NCBI GenBank assembly: GCA_964534945.1
Contig: CAZHSB010000039.1
Coordinates: 1-16,085 of the forward strand
Reading direction: 5' to 3'
DNA length: 16,085 bases
Origin: CAZHFA01 sp964534945
Lineage (GTDB): Bacteria; Bdellovibrionota_C; UBA2361; CAKMMH01
Within the stretch, counting starts at the first letter, position 1; every line of letters begins with the position of its first letter. Both the position numbers and the translations under genes were made by a program. Below are positions 1 to 6,152 of the stretch, piece after piece. The notes beneath the pieces are model-generated. The model worked only from the letters and a program-made list of their open reading frames with translations. It ran no database searches and was not told the DNA's origin.

Positions 1-31
1 TAGAGCATCTGACTTCTAATCAGATGCTCTA
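1..31. repeat. Perfect 12-bp inverted repeat at window edge
   Basis: TAGAGCATCTGA at 1-12 is the exact reverse complement of TCAGATGCTCTA at 20-31, around a 7-nt loop CTTCTAA at 13-19. A normal tRNA anticodon arm supplies only 5 to 6 of these pairs. Here the pairing continues through the D-stem sequence right up to the first base of the window, so it may extend further outside. This is the product expected if a DNA strand ending in the anticodon stem folded back and was extended on itself. Confidence 0.85.
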
Positions 32-51
32 TCCTACTGAGCTACAAGTGC
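1..51 (-). tRNA. Partial tRNA, 5' half, probably tRNA-Arg(UCU), ending in a fold-back
   Basis: Read on the minus strand from 51, this gives a 7-nt acceptor strand GCACTTG, then TA, a D-arm GCTC-AGTAGGAT-GAGC (with an A before GAGC) and an anticodon stem TCTGA/TCAGA. These are canonical tRNA positions 1-43. The 7-nt loop reads TTAGAAG on the minus strand, which would give anticodon AGA (Ser); a Ser tRNA should have a long variable arm and a different acceptor. The same loop read on the plus strand is CTTCTAA, the normal tRNA-Arg(UCU) loop. Beyond the anticodon arm the sequence returns into the reverse complement of the D-stem instead of a variable loop and T-arm. The 5' half is therefore real, and the remainder is missing or replaced by an inverted copy. 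Confidence 0.6.
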
Positions 52-334
52 ATAAAAGGACTAAACTATTAAAAAAACATTAAAATAATATACCTAAATT
101 ATAAACAAAGTCAACTTTATGCAATGCATCATAATGCATTATCGACGAGAGGTGCCTAGGGCACGCACTCATTTCTCCTGCCCCTAGGGCACGCACTCAT
201 TTCATTCGCGCTTACCCCTAGGCTGGGTTGTATGGCGTTTTCAACGCAGGTGCATTTAGCATGCAAAAATTTTTAGGATCGCCCTTTCAGGGCAACAAAG
301 ATTTTCGGCAAGAATAAAAAGAAGACGCGTTCAA
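52..334. other. Non-coding GC-rich patch with tandem small hairpins
   Basis: I see no gene here. After an AT-rich start there is a perfect 12-bp palindrome ATAATGCATTAT at 131-142, then the CCTAGG repeats. Three short perfect hairpins follow: GCGTT-TTC-AACGC at 235-247, TGCAT-TTAGC-ATGCA at 251-265, and GCCCT-TTC-AGGGC at 281-293. Two share the same TTC loop and a 5-bp stem. From memory, this layout (CCTAGGCTGGGTTGTA followed by small GC hairpins) resembles GC-rich dispersed intergenic repeats in many environmental genomes; I cannot verify this here. It could be a REP-like repeat or the remains of a mobile element. Confidence 0.5.
155..203. repeat. Two direct repeats of 21 bp, period 28
   Basis: The 21-bp unit at 155-175, beginning CCTAGGGCACGCACTC, recurs without a mismatch at 183-203. 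A third CCTAGG core lies at 217-222. The unit is much richer in G and C than the surrounding genes. No plausible reading frame crosses it on either strand. It is not a CRISPR: there are only two full copies and the spacer is 7 bp. Confidence 0.8.
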
Positions 335-337
335 TAG

Positions 338-373
338 TAAATTTTAGAAGTAAATTTTAGTTTTAAATTTTAG
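338..373. repeat. Three TAAATTTTAG repeats, 13-bp period
   Basis: TAAATTTTAG occurs at 338-347, 351-360 and 364-373, each copy exactly 13 bp after the last, with 3-bp spacers AAG and TTT. A similar pair with the same 13-bp step lies at 5162-5183. In both places the array lies on the far side of a palindromic element from the end of a minus-strand gene (priA here, the dsbA-like gene there). Confidence 0.75.
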
Positions 374-424
374 GACATCCACTTTTTTGGAGGAGAATCC
401 TTGCCTTTTCTTTCAAGTGTCGCC
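373..424 (-). repeat. Dispersed palindromic element, copy B, 3' of priA
   Basis: Starting 12 bp past the priA stop, the minus strand begins GGCGACACTTGAAAG and ends AAAAAGTGGATGTCC. Copy A (5109-5144) shares both ends (GGCGACAATTGAAAG, then AAAAAGTGAGTGTCC) but lacks the middle. Copy C (5186-5240) shares the middle: GGATTCTCCTCC here, GGATTTGCCTCC there. The inner part can form a small AGGA-TTC-TCCT hairpin and the ends can pair CACTT/AAGTG. There is no clean T-run on the minus strand, so this is not a standard intrinsic terminator. It may be a REP/BIME-like 3' element that stabilises or ends the priA transcript. Confidence 0.55.
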
Positions 425-435
425 AAAATTGCCAC

Positions 436-2679
436 CTAAAGCATATCTTGAGGATCAATATCAATAATTACTTTCGTTTTAGAATTTATTTTTAAATCTT
501 TATTTATAATATTTACAATAATATTCAAATCTTTTCTTGTTTGAGATTTTAAGATGATATGCCATCTATATTGATTTTTAATTTTTTGAATTGGTGCAGG
601 CGCGGGGCCTAATGATTGTATTTTTAATTTATAATGCTCTATATATTTTATTATTTTTTCACGAATTAACATTATGTCATTTAATGCGATGTTTGTATCA
701 TTATTTAATATAACGATTCTTGCTAAAAAACTAAATGGCGGATAAGACATTTCTTTTCTAAGACGAAGCTCTGCGTTAGCGAATGCATAATAATTTGCTT
801 TTACTGTTTCATCAATTGCAATATGCTCTGGATTTCTAGTTTGCAAAACGACTTTCCCCTCAGCATCTCCCCTACCTGCGCGCCCTGCAACTTGAGTAAA
901 TAATTGATACGCTCGCTCTGTTGCTCGAAAATCTGGAAAATAAAGGCTTACATCACAATCAACAACTGCAACTAAACTAACATTAGGAATATCATGCCCC
1001 TTAGCAATCATTTGCGTTCCAACTAAAATATTTATTTTATTATCTCTTACATCTTGTAAAATAGATTCATATTTTTTAAGTGTCGTCACAAAATCTCTAT
1101 CTAATCTTCCTATTGAACATTCAGGAAATAAAGCTTTTAACTCATCAAAAACTTTTTCAGTACCAGATCCTTTTTTTATCAGTAATCCTTCTTCACCTTT
1201 TTCTTTACAAGCAGGACATTTTTCTAAAAAAGGCATTGTATAATCGCATTGATGACATTTTAATATATTTCTATGTTGGTGATATGTCATTGAAATACTA
1301 CAATTAGGGCATGTAATTGTTGCGCCACAACTATCACATTGTAAAAAACTTGCAAATCCCCTCTTATTATATAGTATAAACGCTTGTTCTCCTTTTTCTA
1401 CAGTTTCTTTTATCGCTTCATATAATTGTGGACTTATATTGGAAGAAGTCATTTCTTTTGTTTTTATTTTATTTAAATTTACAACTTCAAAAATTAATTT
1501 CTGATGATTTGCAAATCTTTTATTTAAACTTAATTTTCTATATTTTTTCTTTACTACATTATAATAAGTTTCAAGAGACGGCGTCGCAGAACCTAATACA
1601 ACTGGGCAATTTGAAAATTTTGCTCTCATAATTGCGACATCTCGTCCATTATATCTAAAAGAATCATTTTGCTTAAACGATGAATCATGTTCTTCATCAA
1701 CAATAACTACGCCTAAATTATCAAGTGGCGCAAATACCGCAGAACGTGCTCCAATAGCAAAATTGCATCTTCCGTCAAGTAATGCTTGCCACGCAGAAGA
1801 TCTATTTACTGGAGACACTCCACTATGTAAAACCGCAATATTTTCTCCAAGTTTTATCCTAAATCTATCTAAAAGTTGAGGAGTAAGTGATATCTCTGGC
1901 ACTATCAACATAGCCTTACGATTATTTTTTAATGCCTGTTTTATAAGCTCTATATAAACTTCTGTTTTTCCGCTTCCCGTAATTCCGTATAAAAGATACG
2001 GATTAAAAATTTTATTGTCTATATCGCTTCCAATAATTTTTACAGCTTTTTCTTGTTCTTCATAAAGGACTACTTCTTTATCATATGAAGATTTAATTTT
2101 TGAATGCTCTATATATGAATCAAGAATTTTGCTTTCTTTAACCTCAATCAAATTTTTTTCAACTAATTTCTTTATAATCTCAGAAATATTTTTATAATCT
2201 TTTAATAATGTGTCGTAATCAATTTGATTATTGTTTTCTTTTATTTTCTCCAAAATTTCTAATTGTTTTTTACCTTTGATGTCTAAAAATTCATTTGCTT
2301 TTAATATAATTTGTTTTTTTAATTGTCCATCAGCATATTTAACAAGTGCTGTATCAATAACTCGAGAAAGACTTATGTTATAATAAGAAGATAGCCAGTT
2401 TAAAAGTTCTAACAAAGATTCATTAAAAAAGCATCTTCCATTAAACTCTATATTTATAATTTTTTTTATTTTGTATGAGCTCTCTTCCTCTTTTTTATCA
2501 TTTTCTTTTTTTTCTTCTTTTAGCCTCTCATCTTTTATACCAACTAGATATCCTCTTGATGTACGTTTGCCAAGAGGAACGGTGACAAGCGCGCCAATAT
2601 TGACTAATTCCTCTAGATTTTGGGGGACTTCATACTCCAAAGTCTCACTTAATGGAAAAATTGATATATCTATAATCAT
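436..2679 (-). CDS. priA: Primosomal protein N', replication restart helicase PriA
   Basis: PriA is a superfamily 2, 3'-to-5' DNA helicase that recognises stalled forks and D-loops and reloads the replicative helicase. The 747-residue product has the N-terminal DNA-binding region and then Walker A GITGSGKTEVY near residues 229-239. Walker B is DEEH near 328-331. A zinc-binding insert near 445-490 holds paired cysteines (CDSCG, CPNC, CHQC, CPAC). The late helicase motifs are GTQMIAKGHD near 553 and QVAGRAGRGD near 598. The length is normal for the family (about 730-750). Residues 54-68 form a very acidic/lysine stretch that looks like a species-specific linker. The ATG at 2679 gives the usual short start into the first beta strand; the ribosome binding site is weak. 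It stands alone, divergent from pilM. Confidence 0.97.
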   Translation of the reverse strand: MIIDISIFPLSETLEYEVPQNLEELVNIGALVTVPLGKRTSRGYLVGIKDERLKEEKKENDKKEEESSYKIKKIINIEFNGRCFFNESLLELLNWLSSYYNISLSRVIDTALVKYADGQLKKQIILKANEFLDIKGKKQLEILEKIKENNNQIDYDTLLKDYKNISEIIKKLVEKNLIEVKESKILDSYIEHSKIKSSYDKEVVLYEEQEKAVKIIGSDIDNKIFNPYLLYGITGSGKTEVYIELIKQALKNNRKAMLIVPEISLTPQLLDRFRIKLGENIAVLHSGVSPVNRSSAWQALLDGRCNFAIGARSAVFAPLDNLGVVIVDEEHDSSFKQNDSFRYNGRDVAIMRAKFSNCPVVLGSATPSLETYYNVVKKKYRKLSLNKRFANHQKLIFEVVNLNKIKTKEMTSSNISPQLYEAIKETVEKGEQAFILYNKRGFASFLQCDSCGATITCPNCSISMTYHQHRNILKCHQCDYTMPFLEKCPACKEKGEEGLLIKKGSGTEKVFDELKALFPECSIGRLDRDFVTTLKKYESILQDVRDNKINILVGTQMIAKGHDIPNVSLVAVVDCDVSLYFPDFRATERAYQLFTQVAGRAGRGDAEGKVVLQTRNPEHIAIDETVKANYYAFANAELRLRKEMSYPPFSFLARIVILNNDTNIALNDIMLIREKIIKYIEHYKLKIQSLGPAPAPIQKIKNQYRWHIILKSQTRKDLNIIVNIINKDLKINSKTKVIIDIDPQDML

Positions 2680-2721
2680 AAAACACTGTTTACTTTAAAA
2701 ATTTTTGAGCCTTTTTTTTAC

Positions 2722-2752
2722 AAAAAGAATCCTAATGTAGGAATCTTTTTTT
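2722..2752. terminator. Bidirectional terminator-like hairpin between divergent genes
   Basis: A stem AAAAAGAATCCTA pairs with TAGGAATCTTTTT around the loop ATG: 12 pairs with one A-A mismatch. The A-tract/T-tract arms give a T-run on the plus strand (2746-2752) and a shorter one on the minus strand. It has the form of a rho-independent terminator, yet it lies between the start codons of priA and pilM, where no upstream gene needs terminating. It may insulate the two promoters, attenuate priA, or end a small RNA. Confidence 0.6.
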
Positions 2753-2780
2753 GTAAATATGACGAAATCATATTTATAAA
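2751..2780 (+). promoter_or_regulatory. Candidate pilM promoter with 9-bp inverted-repeat operator
   Basis: A -35-like TTGTAA (2751-2756) and a -10-like TATAAA (2775-2780) are 18 bp apart, which would start transcription near 2787, just before the pilM ATG. Between and overlapping them is a perfect inverted repeat TAAATATGA-CGAAA-TCATATTTA at 2754-2776, well placed to be a repressor operator. The promoter elements are weak matches in AT-rich DNA; the inverted repeat is exact. Confidence 0.4.
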
Positions 2781-2797
2781 ATTTTTTATAGAATATT

Positions 2798-3877
2798 ATG
2801 GAAATATCTTCATTTTTAGATTTATTTAAGAAACAAGAATCACTTTTATTCATTGATATTGGCGCAAGTGGAATTCGTATATTAGAATCAGAGCTTGTTG
2901 ATGATCATATAGAAGTTTCAAAATTTGCATATTCATCATTTGATGAAGATGTATTTAAAAACAATATCATTATAAAACCAGAAGATATTGCTCAAAAGAT
3001 AAAGACTTTTCTTGAAACAGAAAACATTTCTTCAACAAATATTGTTACAGCCGTCCCAGGCTCTGCCGCGTTTTCAAAAACAATATCTATGCAAAAGATG
3101 GAAAAACTTGAAGATCTTGATTCAAACATTAGATTTGAGTCAAATGCTTTAATTCCACACGGTTTAGATGGTGTTTATTTTGACTATGCTTTATTAAAGA
3201 GTATCGATCAAAATATTAAGGTTGTTATTACTGCTGTTAAGAAAGAAATTGTTGATTCCATAAAGGATACACTAGCTCTTTCAAACTTAACTTTAAAAAT
3301 TTTAGATGTAGATTATTTAGCATTATTAAATTTATTTGAATTTAATTATCCAGAACTTTTCTCAAAAACTACTGCATTAGTAGATATCGGTGGACGATAT
3401 TCTACAATAAGTATTTGTTCCAATGGAGAGATGTTATTTTCATCTAATATTCCAATAGGGGGAAGATTAATTGCGGAAGATTTAAGTACGAGTTTAGGAA
3501 TAAAAATATCTGAAAGTGATTTTTGTGACGAAAATTTATTTTCTAAATCAAATGCTTCTTTGGAGAAAGAATTTCAAAAACAAATAGAAAAAATAGCAAG
3601 CGATCTTAAGAGACAACTTGAATATTATTGGGAAAGTGGCACGCCAGAGGCTATCGAAAAAATTTTTATTACAGGTGGTGGAGCAAATTGGAAAAACATA
3701 AATCAAGTTTTCACAAAGAAATTTAATGTAGATTGTGAAACCTTTGATCCATTAAAAAAAGTAAAATTTCAAAATGGATTAGATGAAGAAAGTGTTAAGG
3801 CAAGAAGTCAACAAATGTCTGTTTTGCTTGGATTATCTTTAAGGCAACTTGGCGATAGTAAAAAAAGGTATAATTAA
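2798..3877 (+). CDS. pilM: Type IV pilus assembly protein PilM
   Basis: PilM is a cytoplasmic actin-like (FtsA-like) ATPase that docks on the N-terminal tail of PilN at the inner membrane during type IV pilus assembly. The 359-residue product shows the actin-fold nucleotide-binding motifs. Phosphate-1 is LFIDIGASGIRI near residues 17-28, phosphate-2 is VDIGGRYSTISI near 194-205, and the adenosine motif is ITGGGANW near 290-297. There is no signal peptide or membrane segment. Its size matches the family (about 350). No clear Shine-Dalgarno sequence precedes the ATG at 2798, consistent with a very short leader. It is the first gene of a three-gene operon; the stop is 1 nt from the pilN ATG. Confidence 0.93.
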   Translation: MEISSFLDLFKKQESLLFIDIGASGIRILESELVDDHIEVSKFAYSSFDEDVFKNNIIIKPEDIAQKIKTFLETENISSTNIVTAVPGSAAFSKTISMQKMEKLEDLDSNIRFESNALIPHGLDGVYFDYALLKSIDQNIKVVITAVKKEIVDSIKDTLALSNLTLKILDVDYLALLNLFEFNYPELFSKTTALVDIGGRYSTISICSNGEMLFSSNIPIGGRLIAEDLSTSLGIKISESDFCDENLFSKSNASLEKEFQKQIEKIASDLKRQLEYYWESGTPEAIEKIFITGGGANWKNINQVFTKKFNVDCETFDPLKKVKFQNGLDEESVKARSQQMSVLLGLSLRQLGDSKKRYN

Positions 3878-3878
3878 A

Positions 3879-4466
3879 ATGATAAAAATAAATTTACTAG
3901 GAAGCCAAATAGAGAAGAATCCAAATACCTTATATTTCACGGTAGGTTGGGCAGGTGGATTAATAATATTTTTGATTATATGTATTTTATGGAAATGCTT
4001 ATTAATTGGAAATATTGCTACTCTAGAAGATACTAATGCTAAATTAAAGGTACAGCTTGCATCATTAGAAGAAAAAACAAAAGAAGTAAAAAATATTGAT
4101 GCGGTAAAAAAAGATCTAAGTGATAAATTATCTGTGATTGCAATTTTAAAGAAAAATAAATTAGGACCTGTAAAAGTATTAGATGATTTAAATTTAGCTG
4201 TGCCAAATAAAATTTGGCTAGAAAGTTTAGAAGAAAAAGCAGGGACTTTTACCATAAAAGGCAAATCTCTTGATGATCAAAGTTTAAGTTTATTTATGAG
4301 ATCATTAGAGTCATCAAAATATTTTAGTAATGTTGATTTAAATTATTCAAAACAATTTTTGGAAAAAGGGATAAAAATAAAAGATTTCGAGGTAAAGGCC
4401 ACTGTAAATTATGCAGGAACTATCACTAATGCGTTAACAACTGATAATAAAACAATGGATAATTAA
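3879..4466 (+). CDS. pilN: Type IV pilus inner-membrane protein PilN
   Basis: PilN is a bitopic inner-membrane protein that binds PilM through a short cytoplasmic tail and PilO through its periplasmic coiled coil and ferredoxin-like domain. I chose the ATG at 3879 over an in-frame TTG at 3849. It gives the classic N-terminus MIKINLLG, whose INLL motif is the PilM-binding peptide. It also follows an AAAAAAGG ribosome binding site (3861-3868) inside the end of pilM, and it begins 1 nt after the pilM stop. The 195-residue product has one membrane segment near residues 19-43 and a Lys/Glu-rich coiled coil near 46-90. A small alpha/beta domain makes up the rest. The pilO ATG follows 2 nt after its stop. 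Confidence 0.92.
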   Translation: MIKINLLGSQIEKNPNTLYFTVGWAGGLIIFLIICILWKCLLIGNIATLEDTNAKLKVQLASLEEKTKEVKNIDAVKKDLSDKLSVIAILKKNKLGPVKVLDDLNLAVPNKIWLESLEEKAGTFTIKGKSLDDQSLSLFMRSLESSKYFSNVDLNYSKQFLEKGIKIKDFEVKATVNYAGTITNALTTDNKTMDN

Positions 4467-4468
4467 TT

Positions 4469-5092
4469 ATGAATGCTTTTTTTGAGAATATTTTATCACG
4501 TTCAAGAACACAAATAATTTGTATTGTTTTAGCCTCTTTTTTACTTCCTTTTCTAATTTTTTGGCAATATTTTTTAAAAAGTGATTTAGACAAAAGGAAT
4601 CAATTAAATGAGAATATTGATATACAAAGATCAAAAGTAATGTATCAATCAAAATTATCAAAAGATTTACCAAAAGCCAAAAAAGAGCAAAAAGAATTAG
4701 AATCAAAGTTAGTTCTTGCATTATCTGAACTTCCAGATTCAAAGGAAATCCCAGAATTATTATCTTCGATCTCGCGTCTTGCAAAGCAAGTAGGACTTGA
4801 AATAGAACTTTTTCAGCCAATTAATGAAGAATTAAGTAATTTTTATGCAAAAGTTCCAGTAAAAATAAATGTGAAAGGAAGTTTTCATAAAGTAATAAAA
4901 TTCTTTGAAAAAGTTGGAAATTTAACAAGAATTGTAAATATAAATTCTATAAAAATGTCTCAACCAGACATATCTGACAACAAAATGCTCATCACTACAG
5001 AATGCGTAGCAACCACATTTAGATTCTTAGAAGAAGCAGAAAGAGCAAAAGTACAACAAGAAGCAAACGATAAGAAAAAAAGAAAAAGATAA
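4469..5092 (+). CDS. pilO: Type IV pilus inner-membrane protein PilO
   Basis: PilO pairs with PilN in the periplasm and links the PilM-PilN platform to PilP and the PilQ secretin. The 207-residue product has a short cytoplasmic start and a single membrane helix near residues 15-36. A coiled coil runs near 40-90, and a C-terminal domain includes NVKGSFHKVIKFFEKVGN near 131-148, typical of PilO. The tail is very basic (KKKRKR). Spacing of 2 nt after pilN supports translational coupling. The usual next genes, pilP and pilQ, do not follow; the operon stops here and meets a convergent dsbA-like gene. Confidence 0.92.
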   Translation: MNAFFENILSRSRTQIICIVLASFLLPFLIFWQYFLKSDLDKRNQLNENIDIQRSKVMYQSKLSKDLPKAKKEQKELESKLVLALSELPDSKEIPELLSSISRLAKQVGLEIELFQPINEELSNFYAKVPVKINVKGSFHKVIKFFEKVGNLTRIVNINSIKMSQPDISDNKMLITTECVATTFRFLEEAERAKVQQEANDKKKRKR

Positions 5093-5108
5093 AGAGTAAA
5101 AAAATTTT

Positions 5109-5144
5109 GGACACTCACTTTTTCATTTCTTTCAATTGTCGCCC
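5109..5144. repeat. Dispersed palindromic element, copy A, 3' of pilO
   Basis: The minus-strand reading GGCGACAATTGAAAG ... AAAAAGTGAGTGTCC shares both ends with copy B after priA but lacks its roughly 17-nt GGATTCTCCTCC-containing middle. It begins 17 bp past the pilO stop, and its flanks TTTTGG and CCCAAAA are nearly complementary. It could end or stabilise the pilMNO transcript. Confidence 0.5.
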
Positions 5145-5161
5145 AAAACAATTAAGTGAGA

Positions 5162-5183
5162 TATTTTTAGGTTATAATTTTAG
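5162..5183. repeat. TAATTTTAG-type repeat pair, 13-bp step
   Basis: TATTTTTAG (5162-5170) and TAATTTTAG (5175-5183) end exactly 13 bp apart, matching the period and core of the three TAAATTTTAG units at 338-373. They lie directly beside copy C of the palindromic element, on the side away from the dsbA-like gene. Confidence 0.5.
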
Positions 5184-5185
5184 AT

Positions 5186-5240
5186 GATAATTGAAAGGAT
5201 AAACGGAGGCAAATCCTTCGTTTTCCTTTCAGTTATCTCC
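5186..5240 (-). repeat. Dispersed palindromic element, copy C; 23-pair hairpin 3' of the dsbA-like gene
   Basis: Bases 5186-5209 pair with 5215-5237 around the loop CAAAT (5210-5214). I count 23 pairs with one bulged T (5200) and two G-T wobbles. This is the strongest hairpin in the window and lies 19 bp past the stop of the dsbA-like gene. Its minus-strand middle, GGATTTGCCTCC, and its GAAAGGAAAA arm match copy B after priA. The wobbles on both arms suggest selection on an RNA structure. There is no T-run directly after it in either direction, so termination would not be by the standard intrinsic mechanism. Confidence 0.75.
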
Positions 5241-5258
5241 AATAGTGCTATATAAAAA

Positions 5259-6011
5259 TTATTTAGCTTCTAACCAACGATCAATAATTCCCTTGAAATG
5301 GTCAAAAGGATAAGCACCCTTAACAGCAACACCGTTTACGAAGAAACCAGGTGTTCCGCCAATGCCATTTTCTCTAGCTAACTTCATATCAGCTTCTACT
5401 TGTTTTGCAAGTTCATCAGAAGCCATATCAGCTTTAAACTTATCCATATTTAGACCAAGTTTTTCAGCAGTAGCAGTAATAAATTCAGGACTTAAGCTTG
5501 ATTGATTATCAAAAAAGATATCATGCATTTCCCAGAACTTTCCTTGCTTTCCAGCAGCTAAAGTTGCAAGTGCAGCAGGCTTTGCATTTTTGTGGAAATC
5601 AAGTGGTAAGTGCTTAAATGCAATTTTTACATCCTTTGGATAAGCTTTTAAGATTTGATCCATTGTATCTTTTCCACGTTTGCAAAATGGGCACTGAAAA
5701 TCAGAAAACTCAATAATTGTAATCTTTGCATCTTGTGGACCTTTTACAGGACTATTTCCTACTTCAATTTTTACAGGATTTTTAAATTGCTCCTCTAATC
5801 CTTGTCCTTCTGCTTGAGCTTGTTTTGCTCTTTCTTCTTCTTGCCTTTTTTGGAAATATTTCTCTACAGAAGCTCCAACTTCTTTTCTGCCTTCTTCGCT
5901 ATTTATATATTCTTTAATTTTAGCTTGAAAATCTGCGTCTGATTGTCCCAAACAAGCACTAAGGTTAAGCAAAAGTGCCATAACTGTTATTGTAAAAATT
6001 TTATTTTTCAT
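5259..6011 (-). CDS. DsbA-like thioredoxin-fold lipoprotein
   Basis: This is a thiol oxidoreductase or disulfide isomerase of the DsbA/DsbG-like family, anchored to the outside of a membrane. I use the ATG at 6011, not the upstream in-frame start at 6038. It follows the ribosome binding site AGGGAGAA and starts a clean lipoprotein signal peptide, MKNKIFTITVMALLLNLSAC, with lipobox LSAC and acylated Cys20. The residue after Cys20 is Leu, not the Asp of inner-membrane retention. Residues 25-85 are a charged, probably helical region rich in Glu, Gln and Lys. The thioredoxin fold follows, with active site CPFC (Cys107, Cys110) and the cis-proline loop GGTPGF (Pro221). The protein has 250 residues. 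It is divergent from a periplasmic cyclophilin gene, which suits a role in envelope protein folding. No DsbB is visible. Confidence 0.9.
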   Translation of the reverse strand: MKNKIFTITVMALLLNLSACLGQSDADFQAKIKEYINSEEGRKEVGASVEKYFQKRQEEERAKQAQAEGQGLEEQFKNPVKIEVGNSPVKGPQDAKITIIEFSDFQCPFCKRGKDTMDQILKAYPKDVKIAFKHLPLDFHKNAKPAALATLAAGKQGKFWEMHDIFFDNQSSLSPEFITATAEKLGLNMDKFKADMASDELAKQVEADMKLARENGIGGTPGFFVNGVAVKGAYPFDHFKGIIDRWLEAK

Positions 6012-6037
6012 AATTCTCCCTTTTTTTATTAAAAACA

Positions 6038-6061
6038 AAAAAATCTATCGCTCGATTTTTT
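6038..6061. terminator. Terminator-like hairpin in the leader of the dsbA-like gene
   Basis: AAAAAATC (6038-6045) and GATTTTTT (6054-6061) form an 8-bp stem around TATCGCTC. Read on the minus strand it is followed by a T-rich tract and then by the ribosome binding site of the dsbA-like gene. It is weak in GC but has intrinsic-terminator form. Like the hairpin at 2722-2752 it sits between two divergent genes, so it may attenuate the gene or insulate the promoters. Confidence 0.4.
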
Positions 6062-6152
6062 TCATGGAAAGTATATTACATTATTTTTATCTTGTTGAGT
6101 AGTCTCTTTTGTAATAAATTTATTAAAATTATCTTTTAAATAGGATTTTTAT

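Noticed and set aside
1..31. A tRNA-Ser with anticodon AGA
   Set aside because: The loop on the minus strand would spell AGA, but the D-arm, acceptor and lack of a long variable arm do not fit tRNA-Ser, and the loop reads correctly as Arg-UCU on the other strand.
155..203. CRISPR array
   Set aside because: There are only two full repeats with a 7-bp gap, no third full copy, and no cas gene in the window.
2471..2698. A Ser/Phe-rich 75-codon plus-strand frame opposite the priA start
   Set aside because: It is the antisense of the charged linker in PriA and has no ribosome binding site; I treat it as a shadow frame.
3849..3878. Earlier TTG start for pilN
   Set aside because: It would overlap pilM, lacks a ribosome binding site and would bury the conserved MIKINLL N-terminus that binds PilM.
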